Below are positions 61,959-64,000 of a DNA stretch of 64,000 bases, in pieces (within the stretch, counting starts at the first letter, position 1; every line of letters begins with the position of its first letter). The DNA comes from Liolophura sinensis. Its lineage: Eukaryota; Mollusca; Polyplacophora; Chitonida; Chitonidae. Under the pieces are notes generated by a model. It was not told the DNA's origin and ran no database searches. It was given only the letters and a program-made list of their open reading frames with translations. The stretch lies in contig NC_088302.1 in the NCBI RefSeq assembly GCF_032854445.1, forward strand, positions 54,034,046 through 54,098,045, read 5' to 3'. The position numbers were made by a program, and so were the translations under genes.

Positions 61959-62300
61959 AGTAGTAGAGCATCCGCGCCGGGAGCGGTAGATCCAGCGGGT
62001 CAATCCTACGTCGAGTCACACCCGAGACCTTAAAAGAGGAGGTTGTAACTTCCCGGCTTGACCCTTCAGTATGAAGGGGGTTGTGCCAACTGGCTGATCT
62101 GCATCAGTATAATGGCTCGGGCATGGTAGCCTACTTGCCTTCGGTAAGGCGTCCCAGTGAAGCAGCACTAGATCAAAGAGCGGTGGAAATCTGTCCTGCA
62201 ACAAGGAGGTGCATTACATGCACTCTAAGGATTCCCTTGTCGTCATATGATTGAAAAATTGTTAAGTACGACGTTAAACCTCAAGCACTCACTCGCTCAA
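61959..62300 (+). repeat. SINE B element with 10-bp target-site duplication
   Basis: The element begins within the tRNA-like head (GTAGAGCATCCGCG, then a B-box-like GGGTCAATCC), carries the long body (CAGTATAATGGCTCGGGCAT) and ends GTTAAGTACGACGTTAAACC plus CACTCACTCGCTCAA. TCAAGTTGTC is present at 61949-61958 and 62301-62310, a perfect target-site duplication, so the missing first bases reflect 5' truncation on insertion. A chance frame overlaps its left end. Confidence 0.93.
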
Positions 62301-62310
62301 TCAAGTTGTC

Positions 62311-63814
62311 TGAAATAATACTGAAATCTACGTTACAGTCCCAAGTAAAGGAAGGATACAGGGTCACACCCTTCCATTAGATGATGAATATTATGAAATA
62401 TTGAATTTAAATTAGAGTAGAAAAGTGAATAGGGCTAAATTCTAAGACGTTTGAGACAAGCAAGTAGTACCCTCTACACATGCACCAGCAGAGATGAGCA
62501 GTATAAACCACTTATATTGGCGTCACACATTTCGTTTGTACTGCGAATATGCATTTATATGTGTATAACCTCTACGCGCATGCATTACATTTAGTATAAA
62601 GGCTAGGTTACAGGATGTAATTTGACATCTAAGTTGCAGATAGTCCATGGTACTCACATCCTGATAGGTCAGATGGTTTATTAGGACGATGCGGTTACAG
62701 TAATATTGTTCATTTATTGTGATACTGAGTGTTGCACATCCGTCTGTCAGCCTGGGAGCTTTATGGCTGGAATATTGAGTCGTAATGCATAACAAATGTA
62801 TGTTTTGTGCATAATGTGCATATAAATTGTTTACATAAATACGATATATGCACTTATTTTGCATCTATACATGATTACATGTCACTTGCACTTTTCCTTA
62901 CGGCAGGTATTTGTTGGTGAATTGGCTAAAAAAAGATAATTTGTCATTTCCTGTCCATTTTCAGTAGTGTGTGCCAAATAATTTCATTTAAACTACACTG
63001 GTTATAGATTCGCTGCTAATGGTATCACTACAAGAGTAAGAGCGCCTGCAGCCAGAGGGGCCACTGAGCATCTTTTCTGGTAACGGTTTGTATAACTGTT
63101 CCTGTAAGCTTATGTGGGTTTGTTGAATATAGCGGTCTGGGCTATTGACATTGTACAAATGCCTGATGTAAACCTACTATCCATATCTCTGCACCCTCTG
63201 CGGACAGATCACATATCCAATGAGACATTAGTGATGGCCAGACATCAACGGTGTATGTACGTTCGTCCCGCTTGGGGGCGGTAGGTTAAAACATATTAGT
63301 CAGTTCTGATTGTACGTTACGTAGGTCATAAGGACGGGTACTCGTTTAACGATAGTTCGATTGGAAACACAAACATGCTTATCTTGTAATTTCAGACTAT
63401 TGTCCACAGGCCACTGTCATTTCTCTAATCATCCATAGTAAACCACCCCTGCTGAATTATCTCGATGGGCCCGGGGTAAAACATTAGCCAAATTGTTTTC
63501 CACTCGCATTATACCCACTTCATGGCCTACATTCACATCCGATTTGACAGAGGCCATATTTACAATGCGCGGTATTTAATACACAAGAGCTCTCCATGCT
63601 CAGTCATATAACGGTGTGTAGGTATGTGATATTGTTATTTCATTGCCTCGCTCCGATATTCCAAACACTGCTCGGGATGAATCCTGTACACCACTGACCG
63701 CCAGTCTGACCTCCAGTCTGACCACAGGACTAAGCCACAGGCTCTACCCATCTATAGTTGACAAAGTCAGTCACTCCTGACAAACTTCATCATCATAGTG
63801 TCTGGCATCATCGC
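62311..63814. other. Non-coding stretch, nothing recognisable
   Basis: No repeats or exon-like frames were found. A short repeat containing an ATG and a donor-like site follows at 63815. Confidence 0.5.
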
Positions 63815-63846
63815 GAACTCAAGAAAATGGCGTGCGGTGGTGTAAG
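63815..63846 (+). other. Dispersed repeat copy with a start-codon-like ATGGCG and donor-like GTAAGT
   Basis: AAGAAAATGGCGTGCGGTGG followed by TGTAAGT would read MACGG then a donor at 63842, which looks like a first coding exon. However, GAACTCAAGAAAATGGCGTG also occurs almost unchanged at 24732-24751, where no gene starts, so a dispersed repeat is the simpler explanation. Confidence 0.3.
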
Positions 63847-64000
63847 TTATTACCTTTTTACTTCCCAGTCCAGCTTGGCCAGCTTGACCAGCCTGGCAAC
63901 ACCAGGTTGCCATTCCTGTTCTGTATGGTTTATTGCTCGTGTATTGTCCAAATCGTCTCCCTTTCATAGTGGTGAATGATTTAATAGTGGTCCTTCTAGC

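Noticed and set aside
63827-63841. First coding exon MACGG ending at GTAAGT
   Set aside because: The surrounding 25 bp recur at 24.7 kb, so the good start context is probably part of a dispersed repeat. It is kept only as a low-confidence feature.

Overview
The window is nuclear DNA of an invertebrate animal, most likely a lophotrochozoan (mollusc or brachiopod; I cannot decide which). The grounds are AT-rich non-coding DNA full of microsatellites and minisatellites, a spliced gene with GT/AG introns, and many tRNA-headed SINE copies whose 3' tail (GTACGGCGTAAAACACCAAT, then AAAT repeats) resembles the MetaSINE-type elements I recall from molluscs and their relatives. Nothing looks bacterial: there are no operons, rRNA genes or CRISPR arrays.

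Layout. 1-8.6 kb is non-coding, with two long (TA)n tracts, a 20-bp minisatellite and SINE fragments. 8.6-24.0 kb holds the one gene I can support. It lies on the + strand and is encoded by a 9.8-kb exon (8711-18527), a 4.6-kb intron (18528-23147) and a terminal exon (23148-23977). The exons join in phase to give about 3548 residues: a huge Ser/Asp/Glu-rich, probably disordered protein with a 15-copy, 29-residue tandem repeat, NPxY and PPxY short motifs, and one compact-looking region near the C-terminus. I do not recognise the family. A 3' UTR may run to an AATAAA at 26955.

24-34 kb is mostly featureless. 34-62 kb is a repeat-rich intergenic region. It holds SINE copies with at least four different tRNA-like heads, three of them with visible target-site duplications. 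It also holds tandem arrays with units of about 78, 54, 42, 42, 22 and 18 bp, a tandemly duplicated SINE, a tail-to-tail SINE pair and a recent 147-bp duplication.

Weak hints of other exons (about 41.8, 50.1, 52.5, 57.5 and 63.8 kb) are described but not called as genes. I found no multi-gene system. The most unusual content is the giant-exon gene with its coding minisatellite, and the evidence that SINE tails have seeded or resemble local minisatellites.
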